From CAZLYK01 sp964563495 (GTDB lineage: Bacteria > Acidobacteriota > Blastocatellia > RBC074): a stretch of DNA of 15,795 nt. Positions 10,109-15,795 of the stretch are shown piece after piece; position 1 is the stretch's first letter; the number at the start of each line of letters is the position of its first letter. Under the pieces are notes generated by a model. That model saw nothing but the letters and a program-made list of their open reading frames with translations, was not told where the DNA came from and did not search any database. The stretch spans positions 1 to 15,795 of the forward strand of contig CAZLYK010000130.1 in NCBI GenBank assembly GCA_964563495.1, read 5' to 3'. Position numbers and translations under genes: made by a program.

Positions 10109-11045
10109 GTTTTTCCTCCCCTCCTTCGGCCAGCTGCTGCTGCCGGATCGCGGCGGCGCCGAGCAGCCCGCCCATGCCCATCGATTCGACCGCCGTGCTC
10201 GGGATGATCATCATCGCGCCCTTCTCCTTCAGCCCTTCATAGAGCATGTTCATGGCGCGCAGATGAAGCGCCGTCGGATTTTCGTGATAGGACTTCGCCG
10301 CCTGCTCGAAGAGGTGCGCGATCTCGACCTCGGCCTGTCCGAGGATGATCCGTGCCTGCTTTTCGCGCGCGGCCTGGGCCTCGCGCGACATGGCGTCCTG
10401 GAGCGCCTCGGGGATGACCACATCACGCATCTCCACCGATTGCACCGTCACGCCCCACGGCGTCGTCCGTTCGTCGATCAGTTGCTGCAGCTCGTCTTCG
10501 ATTCGCTCGCGACCGCGGAGCAGATCGGTCAGCGACGTCCGGCCGATGATGTCGCGCAGCGCTGTCTGTGCCGCCCAGCTCACGGCCTGCGAATAGCTCT
10601 GCACTTCGAGCGCGGCTTTCTCCGGATCGTAGACCATCCAGAAGAGCACCGCATCGACATTGACCGGGACCGTGTCAGCCGTCAACGTCTGCTCGGCCGC
10701 GAAGTTGGTCGTGATGATCCGCTGATCGACGTAGGTCGAAACCGTGTCGATCAGCGGCACTATCCAGAACAGTCCCGGTCCCCGCAATCCGACATAGCGG
10801 CCCAACCTCAGAATTACCGCGCGCTCCCACTGCCGGGCGACCTTCGGCGAGATCGCCGCCAACAGACCCAGGACAATCCCGACGATCACCGGCACGGGGT
10901 GGAGCATGAGAAAAGAGACCAGCGCCCCGAACGCCGTCGACGCGGCAAAGATCATCGCCGAGACGATGTTGATCCGCGGCCCGGTCGACTGCCCGCTCTC
11001 GATCGAGGCCGCTTTGTTCATGATTGAAACGAGTTCACCCGCCAT
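10101..11045 (-). CDS. Slipin (SPFH/Band 7, stomatin-like membrane protein)
   Basis: 314 residues. A hydrophobic hairpin at about 26-66 anchors it to the cytoplasmic membrane. The SPFH/Band 7 domain at about 72-235 shows ERAVILRLGRYVGLRGPGLFWIVPLID, VDQRIITTNF, LTADTVPVNVDAVLFWMV and GVTVQSVEMRDVVIPEALQDAMSREAQAAREKQARI, all typical of slipins. Such proteins oligomerise and organise membrane microdomains or membrane proteases. The usual NfeD partner is not in the window. The coding region begins three bases after the gntR stop, with AAGGAGA inside the end of gntR, so the regulator and slipin form one unit. The stop TAG lies in the palindrome at 10015-10108. The family is certain; the client proteins are unknown. 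Confidence 0.93.
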   Translation of the reverse strand: MAGELVSIMNKAASIESGQSTGPRINIVSAMIFAASTAFGALVSFLMLHPVPVIVGIVLGLLAAISPKVARQWERAVILRLGRYVGLRGPGLFWIVPLIDTVSTYVDQRIITTNFAAEQTLTADTVPVNVDAVLFWMVYDPEKAALEVQSYSQAVSWAAQTALRDIIGRTSLTDLLRGRERIEDELQQLIDERTTPWGVTVQSVEMRDVVIPEALQDAMSREAQAAREKQARIILGQAEVEIAHLFEQAAKSYHENPTALHLRAMNMLYEGLKEKGAMMIIPSTAVESMGMGGLLGAAAIRQQQLAEGGEEKQK

Positions 11046-11048
11046 GAT

Positions 11049-11444
11049 TCATTCTCCTTTTTTGCGCCTGCCGGCCAGGCTCTCGATCAGCTCATCAAGC
11101 GAAAAGCCCAGCCCGGCAGCATTGGCTAAGATCCGATCGACGAACGCGCGCAATTCTCGCTCGCGATCACTCCGCATCGAGCGCAAATCCGCGGCGCTTT
11201 GCCGCATGCGCACAAATGTTCCGACACCCCGCCGCGTCTCCAGTATCCCGGCGCGCTCCAATTCGGCGTATACCCTCGCCACCGTGTTGGCGTTGATCTT
11301 CAAATCAACCGCCAATTGCCGCACCGTCGGGAGCTGCTCTCCTACCCGCAGCCGCTCGGTCGCGATCGCAAATCGAATCGCCCGCTCCAACTGCGCATAG
11401 AGCGGCGTCGGATCGTCTAAACTTATGTGAAATCTTTCTTCCAT
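11049..11444 (-). CDS. GntR-family transcriptional regulator, YtrA subfamily
   Basis: 131 residues. A winged helix at about 12-79 (PLYAQLERAIRFAIATERLRVGEQLPTVRQLAVDLKINANTVARVYAELERAGILETRRGVGTFV) is typical of GntR, and the short C-terminal helical part without a large ligand domain places it in the YtrA subfamily. These dimers usually repress their own operon, which often encodes an ABC transporter; here the partner is a slipin. A palindrome 22 bases upstream of the start (11467-11490) is the likely operator. The ribosome binding site is weak. No ABC genes are seen nearby, so the inducing signal is unknown; cell-envelope stress is a possible guess from relatives. Confidence 0.92.
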   Translation of the reverse strand: MEERFHISLDDPTPLYAQLERAIRFAIATERLRVGEQLPTVRQLAVDLKINANTVARVYAELERAGILETRRGVGTFVRMRQSAADLRSMRSDRERELRAFVDRILANAAGLGFSLDELIESLAGRRKKGE

Positions 11445-11466
11445 TTCGGTTTTATCTCTTTGTCAT

Positions 11467-11490
11467 ATTGTATTACGATAATAGTACAAT
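11467..11490. promoter_or_regulatory. Palindromic GntR operator between gntR and purE
   Basis: ATTGTATTA-N6-TAGTACAAT, 8 of 9 positions symmetric. It starts 22 bases upstream of the gntR ATG and ends 50 bases before purE. Both strands contain TACAAT, a good -10 element, within the arms, so a bound dimer would block transcription of gntR-slipin and possibly purE. A TTGTCA at 11460-11465 lies 19 bases from TACAAT (11485-11490) on the purE strand. The site is seen; regulation is inferred from the neighbouring regulator. Confidence 0.6.
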
Positions 11491-11540
11491 TAGGTTCCAG
11501 GGATTTTGCAGGATTTTCTTCGATTCTTTATTATCAATGG

Positions 11541-12047
11541 ATGATGACCGATGAGAACGACGATCAGAAGAGGCCGCTGGTGGCGGTGATTATGGGGAGC
11601 AAGTCCGATTGGGAGACCATGCGCCACGCCGGTGAGGCGCTCGAGCATTTTGGGGTCGCTCACGAATGCCGGATTGTTTCGGCTCATCGCACTCCGGCAT
11701 CGATGGCCGAGTTTGCGGCCGCGGCCGAGTCGCGCGGAATCGAGGTGATCATCGCCGGTGCGGGAGGGGCGGCTCATCTGCCGGGCATGGTCGCCGCCCA
11801 GACGCTCATTCCGGTGCTCGGCGTCCCGGTCGAAAGCCACGCGCTCAAAGGGATGGATTCGCTGCTCTCGATCGTCCAGATGCCGGGGGGGATTCCGGTC
11901 GGAACCTTGGCGATCGGCAAGGCCGGGGCCATCAATGCAGCACTACTCGCCGTCGCGATCCTTGCCAATTCCCGACCGGAACTGCGCGAGAAACTGCGCC
12001 GCTACCGGCAGGAACAGACTGCCAAAGTCCTCAATGAGACGCTCTGA
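11541..12047 (+). CDS. purE: N5-carboxyaminoimidazole ribonucleotide mutase (PurE class I)
   Basis: Converts N5-CAIR, made by PurK, to CAIR in de novo purine synthesis; cytoplasmic octamer in known cases. The 168 residues match class I PurE: VIMGSKSDWETM (16-27), SAHRTP with the active-site His49, GAGGAAHLPGMVAAQT, and MPGGIPVGTLAIGKAGAINAALLAVAIL. The frame is open upstream to 11427, but that extension overlaps gntR, carries no family similarity and includes the operator, so I place the start at the ATG pair 11541/11544. No strong ribosome binding site is seen. The palindrome 12048-12140 begins at the base after its stop codon. purK lies 827 bases downstream on the same strand, unlike the usual tight purEK pair. 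Confidence 0.95.
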   Translation: MMTDENDDQKRPLVAVIMGSKSDWETMRHAGEALEHFGVAHECRIVSAHRTPASMAEFAAAAESRGIEVIIAGAGGAAHLPGMVAAQTLIPVLGVPVESHALKGMDSLLSIVQMPGGIPVGTLAIGKAGAINAALLAVAILANSRPELREKLRRYRQEQTAKVLNETL

Positions 12048-12140
12048 AAAAATAGACAGGATGGACAAGCTAATGGCAGGATTCAACAAGATGTCATCTT
12101 GTTGAATCCTGCCATTAGCTTGTCCATCCTGTCTATTTTT
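12048..12140. repeat. Long palindrome type A, copy e (perfect 45-base arms)
   Basis: Arms 12048-12092 and 12096-12140 are exact reverse complements with the 3-base loop GTC; a cruciform or a very stable RNA hairpin is expected. The outer end AAAAATAGACAGGATGGA matches other copies. It begins directly after the purE stop and ends in TTTTT on the plus strand, so it could terminate purE transcription. Confidence 0.97.
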
Positions 12141-12142
12141 AA

Positions 12143-12212
12143 ACCGCGGCACGAGAGTCACAAAAGTATGAGGGGGGAGTGAGAACTTTTGTGACTCTGT
12201 GCACTTCGCGGT
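12143..12212. repeat. Hairpin type C beside palindrome copy e
   Basis: A 14-base perfect stem AGAGTCACAAAAGT (12154-12167) with ACTTTTGTGACTCT (12185-12198), continued by GCAC/GTGC (12149-12152, 12199-12202) and ACCGCG/CGCGGT (12143-12148, 12207-12212) with small bulges. The loop is purine-rich (GAGGGGGGAGTGAGA). It is unrelated in sequence to type A and lies two bases from it. No U tract follows. Confidence 0.8.
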
Positions 12213-12468
12213 CTGCCATCGAGGTACTGTCCCATCGCTATGGAAGTACTAACGGAGATAGCCATAGGGAGCCTGATACAGTCCGAGCGGCTCCATGAGG
12301 TGGGTTATGGCCTGATATTACACTGAATCTGCCGTAGCCTGATTGATCCACAGCCTGATTCAGCCTCCTCTTCCCGTTGGGAGGACGTCGTGGCGCGGAA
12401 ACCCTGATTATTCTTACCAACCGATAATTTCCGCTGGACGCCGGGTAGGAAGATCTGCCACTCCGCAT

Positions 12469-12648
12469 TCACCCATCCCATTCGCCGTACATCAGGAGAT
12501 GATAGATTCCAAACCCGGCGTCGTCGCGGAGATGAACATCGTGGCCCTCCGGCATTGGGACGATGATCATCAGCTCGTGCGCGCTGAGCGGGTCGTGCTG
12601 TTGAGCATAAAAAGTAAATACAGGCGAAACGGTTCGCCTGAATGACAA
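12469..12648 (-). pseudogene. Possible decayed coding remnant
   Basis: A 59-codon frame starting at TTG has protein-like composition, for example HELMIIVPMPEGHDVHLRDD and GFGIYHLLMYGEWDG. Its TGA is followed at once by an ATG that opens a second frame (12468-12238), so the pair may be one gene broken by a frameshift. I do not recognise a family, and chance is quite possible. Confidence 0.2.
12621..12640 (-). terminator. Small hairpin in the purE-purK spacer
   Basis: CAGGCGAA and TTCGCCTG pair perfectly around ACGG. On the minus strand it is followed by a T-rich stretch with TTTTT at 12610-12614, so it may be a weak minus-strand terminator. No clear minus-strand gene precedes it. Confidence 0.35.
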
Positions 12649-12874
12649 TTTAATAAACGTTGATTTTACCCAGTGACAGGAACGCTGTAAGGAATTGAGG
12701 ATGCCGTCTCAATCGTGAGGTCGTCTAAACGACGGTCGGCAGTATATCCGAAGGTCGCTTGAGGGACAATAGAAAGATTAACAATTAATTTATGACTTGC
12801 TTTCTGGAGAGGCGTCGGCAAGCATGGCCTTTTGATCGATGCCGTGAGCAAGATCATCGGGAGCAATTATCAGC

Positions 12875-14023
12875 GTGAGAGGCACATCGCAACCTATTCT
12901 TCCGGGCGCCGTCATCGGGGTTCTGGGCAGCGGGCAGCTCGGCCGTATGTTCGCTATCGCCGCCCGTCGCATGGGATACCGCGTTCACACCTTTTCACCC
13001 GAGTCCGACACGCCGACCGGGCAGGTCGCAGATGACGAGATCGAGGCTTCATACGACGACCTGGATGCGGTCAGAAGTTTCGCGCGGGCAGTCAGCGTCG
13101 TGACCTTCGAATTCGAAAACGTGCCGGCGGCGGCGGTTCAGGCGGCGGCCGAATGCGCGCCCGTGCGGCCGAGCGGCCGGGTCCTCCACACGACTCAGCA
13201 TCGTCTGCGCGAAAAGACCTTTCTGGCGCAAAACGGTTTTCCTGTCACCCCTTTCAAAGCCATCAATTCCCTGGTCGATTTGCAGAACGGGTTGAGCGAA
13301 TTCGGATACCCGGCCGTCCTCAAGACGGCCGGCTTCGGCTATGACGGCAAAGGCCAGACCAAGATCCAATCGATCGATCAAGCGGAGCCGGCCTGGCAGG
13401 CGGCGAGCGGTCAGGAGATGGTCCTCGAAGCTTTTGTCGATTTCAATTGCGAGCTCTCGGTCGTCGCGTCCCGCGGGCTCGATCGAGCTTTCGCACACTG
13501 GGGCGCGATCGAGAATACCCATCGCAATCACATCCTCGATCTCTCGATCGCGCCGGCCAACCTGCCGCCCGAGATCGCCGCCGAGGCTGTAGAGATTACC
13601 CGCGCGGTGCTCGAAAAACTGGATGTCGTCGGCGTGCTCTGTGTCGAGTTCTTTCTGACCCGAAGCGGCAAACTATTGATCAACGAGCTGGCTCCGCGAC
13701 CGCACAATTCCGGGCACCTCACCTTCGACGCCTGCGTGACCAGCCAGTTCGAACAGCAGTTGCGCGCCGTCTGCGGCCTCCCGCTCGGATCGACCGAGTT
13801 ATTGCGCCCGGCGGCGATGGCCAATCTGTTGGGTGATCTATGGCTGGATGGAGAACCGAACTGGGCCGCGGCCTGCTCGTACCGGGAAGTCAAATTACAC
13901 CTCTACGGCAAGCTCGCCCCGAAACCCGGTCGCAAGATGGGACATTTGACGGCTATGGCCGAGACCGCCGATCAGGCCGCCGCCCTCGTCCGCGCGGCCA
14001 GAGAAGCGCTGAAGAGGAAATAG
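12875..14023 (+). CDS. purK: N5-carboxyaminoimidazole ribonucleotide synthase (PurK)
   Basis: ATP-grasp enzyme that carboxylates AIR with bicarbonate to N5-CAIR, the substrate of PurE. The 382 residues are normal for PurK. Visible motifs are the N-terminal GVLGSGQLGRM (15-25), TFEFENVP (77-84), the ATP-grasp glycine-rich loop AGFGYDGKGQ (152-161), VLEAFVDFNCELSV (183-196), VEFF (257-260), and NELAPRPHNSGH (270-281), which holds metal and substrate ligands. The start is GTG at 12875 with GGGAG at 12859-12863. The last codons AAG AGG AAA TAG run into the palindrome at 14017-14124, whose outer end supplies the stop codon. It works with PurE, encoded upstream on the same strand. Confidence 0.96.
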   Translation: MRGTSQPILPGAVIGVLGSGQLGRMFAIAARRMGYRVHTFSPESDTPTGQVADDEIEASYDDLDAVRSFARAVSVVTFEFENVPAAAVQAAAECAPVRPSGRVLHTTQHRLREKTFLAQNGFPVTPFKAINSLVDLQNGLSEFGYPAVLKTAGFGYDGKGQTKIQSIDQAEPAWQAASGQEMVLEAFVDFNCELSVVASRGLDRAFAHWGAIENTHRNHILDLSIAPANLPPEIAAEAVEITRAVLEKLDVVGVLCVEFFLTRSGKLLINELAPRPHNSGHLTFDACVTSQFEQQLRAVCGLPLGSTELLRPAAMANLLGDLWLDGEPNWAAACSYREVKLHLYGKLAPKPGRKMGHLTAMAETADQAAALVRAAREALKRK

Positions 14024-14124
14024 ACAGGATTGACAGGATTTGTGCAGGATTAAACAGGATCAAAGACAAAGCATAAAAGAATCCTGTTTAATCCTGCACA
14101 AATCCTGTCAATCCTGTCTATTTC
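14017..14124. repeat. Long palindrome type A, copy f (perfect 44-base arms)
   Basis: Arms 14017-14060 and 14081-14124 are exact reverse complements with a 20-base loop. This copy shows the skeleton most clearly: CAGGAT cores start at 14025, 14034, 14045 and 14055. Both ends read GAAATAGACAGG, and the TAG on each side is the stop codon of the convergent genes purK (+) and the coiled-coil protein (-). Confidence 0.97.
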
Positions 14125-15569
14125 ACCCCCCAGTTCTTCATCAACTCAGCGATCGAGGCGCGCGTCGCCTCGGCGCCGAAGCCCCAGACCAGCAGCGCCA
14201 GGTAATCGCTCCAGCGATTCGCGCCAAACGCCGGTTTGGTCATGTATAGCTCGATGAAGCCCGCGCCGGCAAGGAAGATCACGGTCAGCGCATAGGTGGC
14301 GATTTTGAACCATGTCAGATAATTGGCGGCCTTCTCGGCTGCCTCGATCTCGAAGGGTCTGGCTGCCGGCGGCGGGGACATAAGATCGAGCAGCGTCAGC
14401 TCTTCGCCAAAAAATCCAAAGCTCCCCTTGGAGAAGCTCTCCTTGGTTTCCTGCGAAGCAATCGCCTTCTCGACCTCCCCCATTTCAGTCTCGATCTCGT
14501 TCCAGAGCGTTTGATAGGCGGCCGAATCTTCCGCCGCCAGGTCCTTCATCCTGCGCTCAAACTTGCTGCACTTGCTCTTCCATTCGCTCTGCTGCGTTTC
14601 GAGCTGGTCGACCATGGAGTTGAGCCGGTCGAGCTGGTTCTTCATCTGCGTAAACAGATTGATCTTCTGCATGAGCGCATCGAGCTGATCGCGCAGTTTG
14701 TCCGGCCCTTCCTGATCGGGGGCGGTGCGTCCGGCGTCCTCGATCCCCCGCCTGACCGATAATAAATAGGCCGGCAACTGCTCGGGCTCGCCGAACTCCT
14801 TGAGCTTCTCGATCAATTGATCGCGATATTTGAACTGGGTCCGCCAATCTTCGCGCCCTTTGCGCCAGCGGTCGATCACCGCTTCGGCGGCTTGAATCGA
14901 TTTCTGCGCCTCTTCCCATTGCTCGGCATTGAGCCACGAGTTGGCCTCGATCAGCAGGGCATCCAGGCGCGCGCGAAAGCTCGGATCCATCTCGGGATCG
15001 GCGACGACCTGCGCTCTGACTTTTCCGGCGCGCACCAGGACCTCGTCCCGCGGCTTGCCCTTTTCGCGATAGTAGGTGACGACCAGGCTGATCATGATCC
15101 CGAGCGTTAAAACCAGCAGCGGCGGGATCCAGCGGTCCTTGACCTTGACGGTCATGGGCAGATTGATCTTGCCGCCCTCGAATTGGACCAGGGCCTCGCC
15201 TTTGAATTCGCCGCTGCCGGCGTTTCTCAGATCGAAGGTGAAGGGCACGACCAGCGTATCGTTGACTTTGATCTGATTGCCCGGCAATTGAGCCGTGATC
15301 GCGGTCGCCGGAATGACGGCCTGATCATCCGACCGGCTGAGATCGACCGAGACGACCTTGAGACCCTTGACCGCACCATTGGCAGTGAGCAACACCCGCC
15401 GCGTCTCGACCTCTCCGGTCACGGCGGAGATTGTGATCTGAGCCGGCGTCGATGCGACCTCGAGCGCCTGGGGCTCGGGCGTGGGGACCGCCTCCTGCGC
15501 GTAATGCGCCGGGGCGAGACAGCAAAGCAAGATCAGGAGGGGTAGATGAATTCGGGTCTTCATACTCAT
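14118..15569 (-). CDS. Envelope membrane protein with long coiled coil, family not recognised
   Basis: 483 residues, no family recognised. Residues 1-24 look like a signal peptide (HLPLLILLCCLAPAHYA). Next is a beta-rich segment (about 45-145) resembling an Ig-like outer domain (VVPFTFDLRNAGSGEF), then a membrane helix at about 148-167 followed by Arg/Lys, so the following part is cytoplasmic. Residues 195-375 are helical with coiled-coil character (QMKNQLDRLNSMVDQLETQQSEWKSKCSKFERRMKDL). A second membrane helix lies at 420-443, and a hydrophobic stretch at 454-467 ends in the striking ALLVWGFGAEATRASIAELMKNWGVK. ATG at 15569 and ATG at 15563 are both possible starts; the ribosome binding site is poor, and the palindrome 15577-15663 lies directly upstream. 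The stop TAG is inside palindrome copy f. A sensor or scaffold across the inner membrane is a guess. Confidence 0.8.
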   Translation of the reverse strand: MSMKTRIHLPLLILLCCLAPAHYAQEAVPTPEPQALEVASTPAQITISAVTGEVETRRVLLTANGAVKGLKVVSVDLSRSDDQAVIPATAITAQLPGNQIKVNDTLVVPFTFDLRNAGSGEFKGEALVQFEGGKINLPMTVKVKDRWIPPLLVLTLGIMISLVVTYYREKGKPRDEVLVRAGKVRAQVVADPEMDPSFRARLDALLIEANSWLNAEQWEEAQKSIQAAEAVIDRWRKGREDWRTQFKYRDQLIEKLKEFGEPEQLPAYLLSVRRGIEDAGRTAPDQEGPDKLRDQLDALMQKINLFTQMKNQLDRLNSMVDQLETQQSEWKSKCSKFERRMKDLAAEDSAAYQTLWNEIETEMGEVEKAIASQETKESFSKGSFGFFGEELTLLDLMSPPPAARPFEIEAAEKAANYLTWFKIATYALTVIFLAGAGFIELYMTKPAFGANRWSDYLALLVWGFGAEATRASIAELMKNWGVK

Positions 15570-15576
15570 TTTGTTG

Positions 15577-15663
15577 AATAGACAGGACCGACAGGATTTC
15601 CGCAGGATTTAACAAGATCGAATCTTGTTAAATCCTGCAGAAATCCTGTCGGTCCTGTCTATT
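15577..15663. repeat. Long palindrome type A, copy g (42-base arms, one mismatch)
   Basis: Arms 15577-15618 and 15622-15663 pair with a single mismatch and the loop CGA. The ends read AATAGACAGGACCGACAGG. Unlike most other copies it stands at the 5' side of a gene, 7 bases before the start of the coiled-coil protein, so a transcript starting upstream would hide the start region behind a strong hairpin. Confidence 0.96.
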
Positions 15664-15702
15664 TTCAGAGCGGGATTAAATTGTTCGATTCCTCAGAATT
15701 TT

Positions 15703-15719
15703 TGCGCGCTTCGCGCGCA
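15703..15719. repeat. Short GC-rich hairpin near the window end
   Basis: TGCGCGC and GCGCGCA pair around TTC. Downstream (15720-15775) the plus strand is purine-rich with imperfect repeats of the type CAAAGGGCAAAAGGGC. No gene is visible from 15664 to the end. Confidence 0.6.
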
Positions 15720-15795
15720 TAAGGGTAAAGAACAAAAGAGCAAAGGGCAAAAGGGCTCAAGTGCCAAGGGCTAAGGAGTCCTCGCGCCGACCACA

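Larger units (their letters stand above)
12213..12874. other. Long spacer between purE and purK without a convincing gene
   Basis: Of the 827 bases between purE and purK, the first 165 are the two hairpins at 12048-12212; the rest shows no family I recognise. It contains four scattered CCTGAT copies (12272, 12311, 12338, 12354), a small hairpin at 12621-12640, and two short minus-strand frames (12469-12648 and 12238-12468) that may be a gene remnant. Near purK the DNA is AT-rich (12770-12800), a possible promoter region, but no good -35/-10 pair is visible. Confidence 0.5.

Noticed and set aside
11427..11540. N-terminal extension of purE by 38 codons
   Set aside because: It overlaps gntR and the operator and has no similarity to PurE, whose homology begins just after 11541.
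12272..12359. Four CCTGAT copies in the purE-purK spacer
   Set aside because: Spacings of 39, 27 and 16 bases show no period and the motif is too short to exceed chance clearly.
14024..14060. Repeated CAGGAT units as a CRISPR-like or tandem array
   Set aside because: Units are 9-11 bases apart with no spacers of CRISPR size, and the arrangement is an inverted repeat.

Overview
The window looks like a chromosomal stretch of a moderately GC-rich Gram-negative bacterium. My best guess is Acidobacteriota, class Blastocatellia. This is inference: it rests on the OmpA/PKD outer-membrane protein, the Agl23-type GT39 glycosyltransferase, the YtrA-type GntR plus slipin pair, and palindromic spacers starting in A(A)ATAGACAGGA at most gene ends. 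No rRNA, tRNA, CRISPR array or recognisable transposase gene was seen.

Layout. (1) 73-1795 (+): a visibly AT-richer two-gene unit, a small putative lipoprotein followed by a membrane-anchored TIR-domain protein. This is the most accessory-looking part and a candidate undescribed signalling or defence pair. (2) 1829-2209 (-): a single-domain rhodanese. (3) 2210-2404: three consecutive hairpins. (4) 2405-about 3979 (-): a GT-C (GT39/Agl23-like) membrane glycosyltransferase whose conserved N-terminus is present but has no ATG, GTG or TTG start; a half copy of the palindromic repeat lies at that 5' end. (5) 4074-6374 (-): a large OmpA-like beta-barrel/PKD protein with its own promoter, strong ribosome binding site and intrinsic terminator. 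(6) 6635-8741 (-): larE-type sulfurtransferase and glutamate dehydrogenase, separated by one base. (7) 8897-9931 (-): an IPT/TIG plus beta-propeller protein. (8) 10101-11444 (-): gntR (YtrA type) and slipin, three bases apart, with a palindromic operator upstream that also faces purE. (9) 11541-12047 (+) purE and 12875-14023 (+) purK, two consecutive steps of purine synthesis, separated by an unusual 827-base spacer. (10) 14118-15569 (-): an unrecognised envelope protein with a long coiled coil.

The most striking non-coding signal is a family of five long inverted repeats (8763-8876, 10015-10108, 12048-12140, 14017-14124, 15577-15663). They have 42-45 base arms and a common skeleton of four CAGGAT-like cores about one helical turn apart. 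Their variable positions differ between copies but stay complementary between the arms of each copy. Three genes (purK, slipin and the coiled-coil protein) take their TAG stop codon from the repeat's terminal AAATAG, and a decayed half copy forms the N-terminal codons of the GT39 gene. A second hairpin type sits at 2248-2393 and a third at 12143-12212.

Functionally most genes are housekeeping or envelope genes (purine synthesis, glutamate metabolism, outer membrane, membrane microdomain). The parts worth following up are the TIR/lipoprotein pair, the palindrome family and its relation to stop codons, the start-less GT39 gene, and the gntR-slipin/purE regulatory region.
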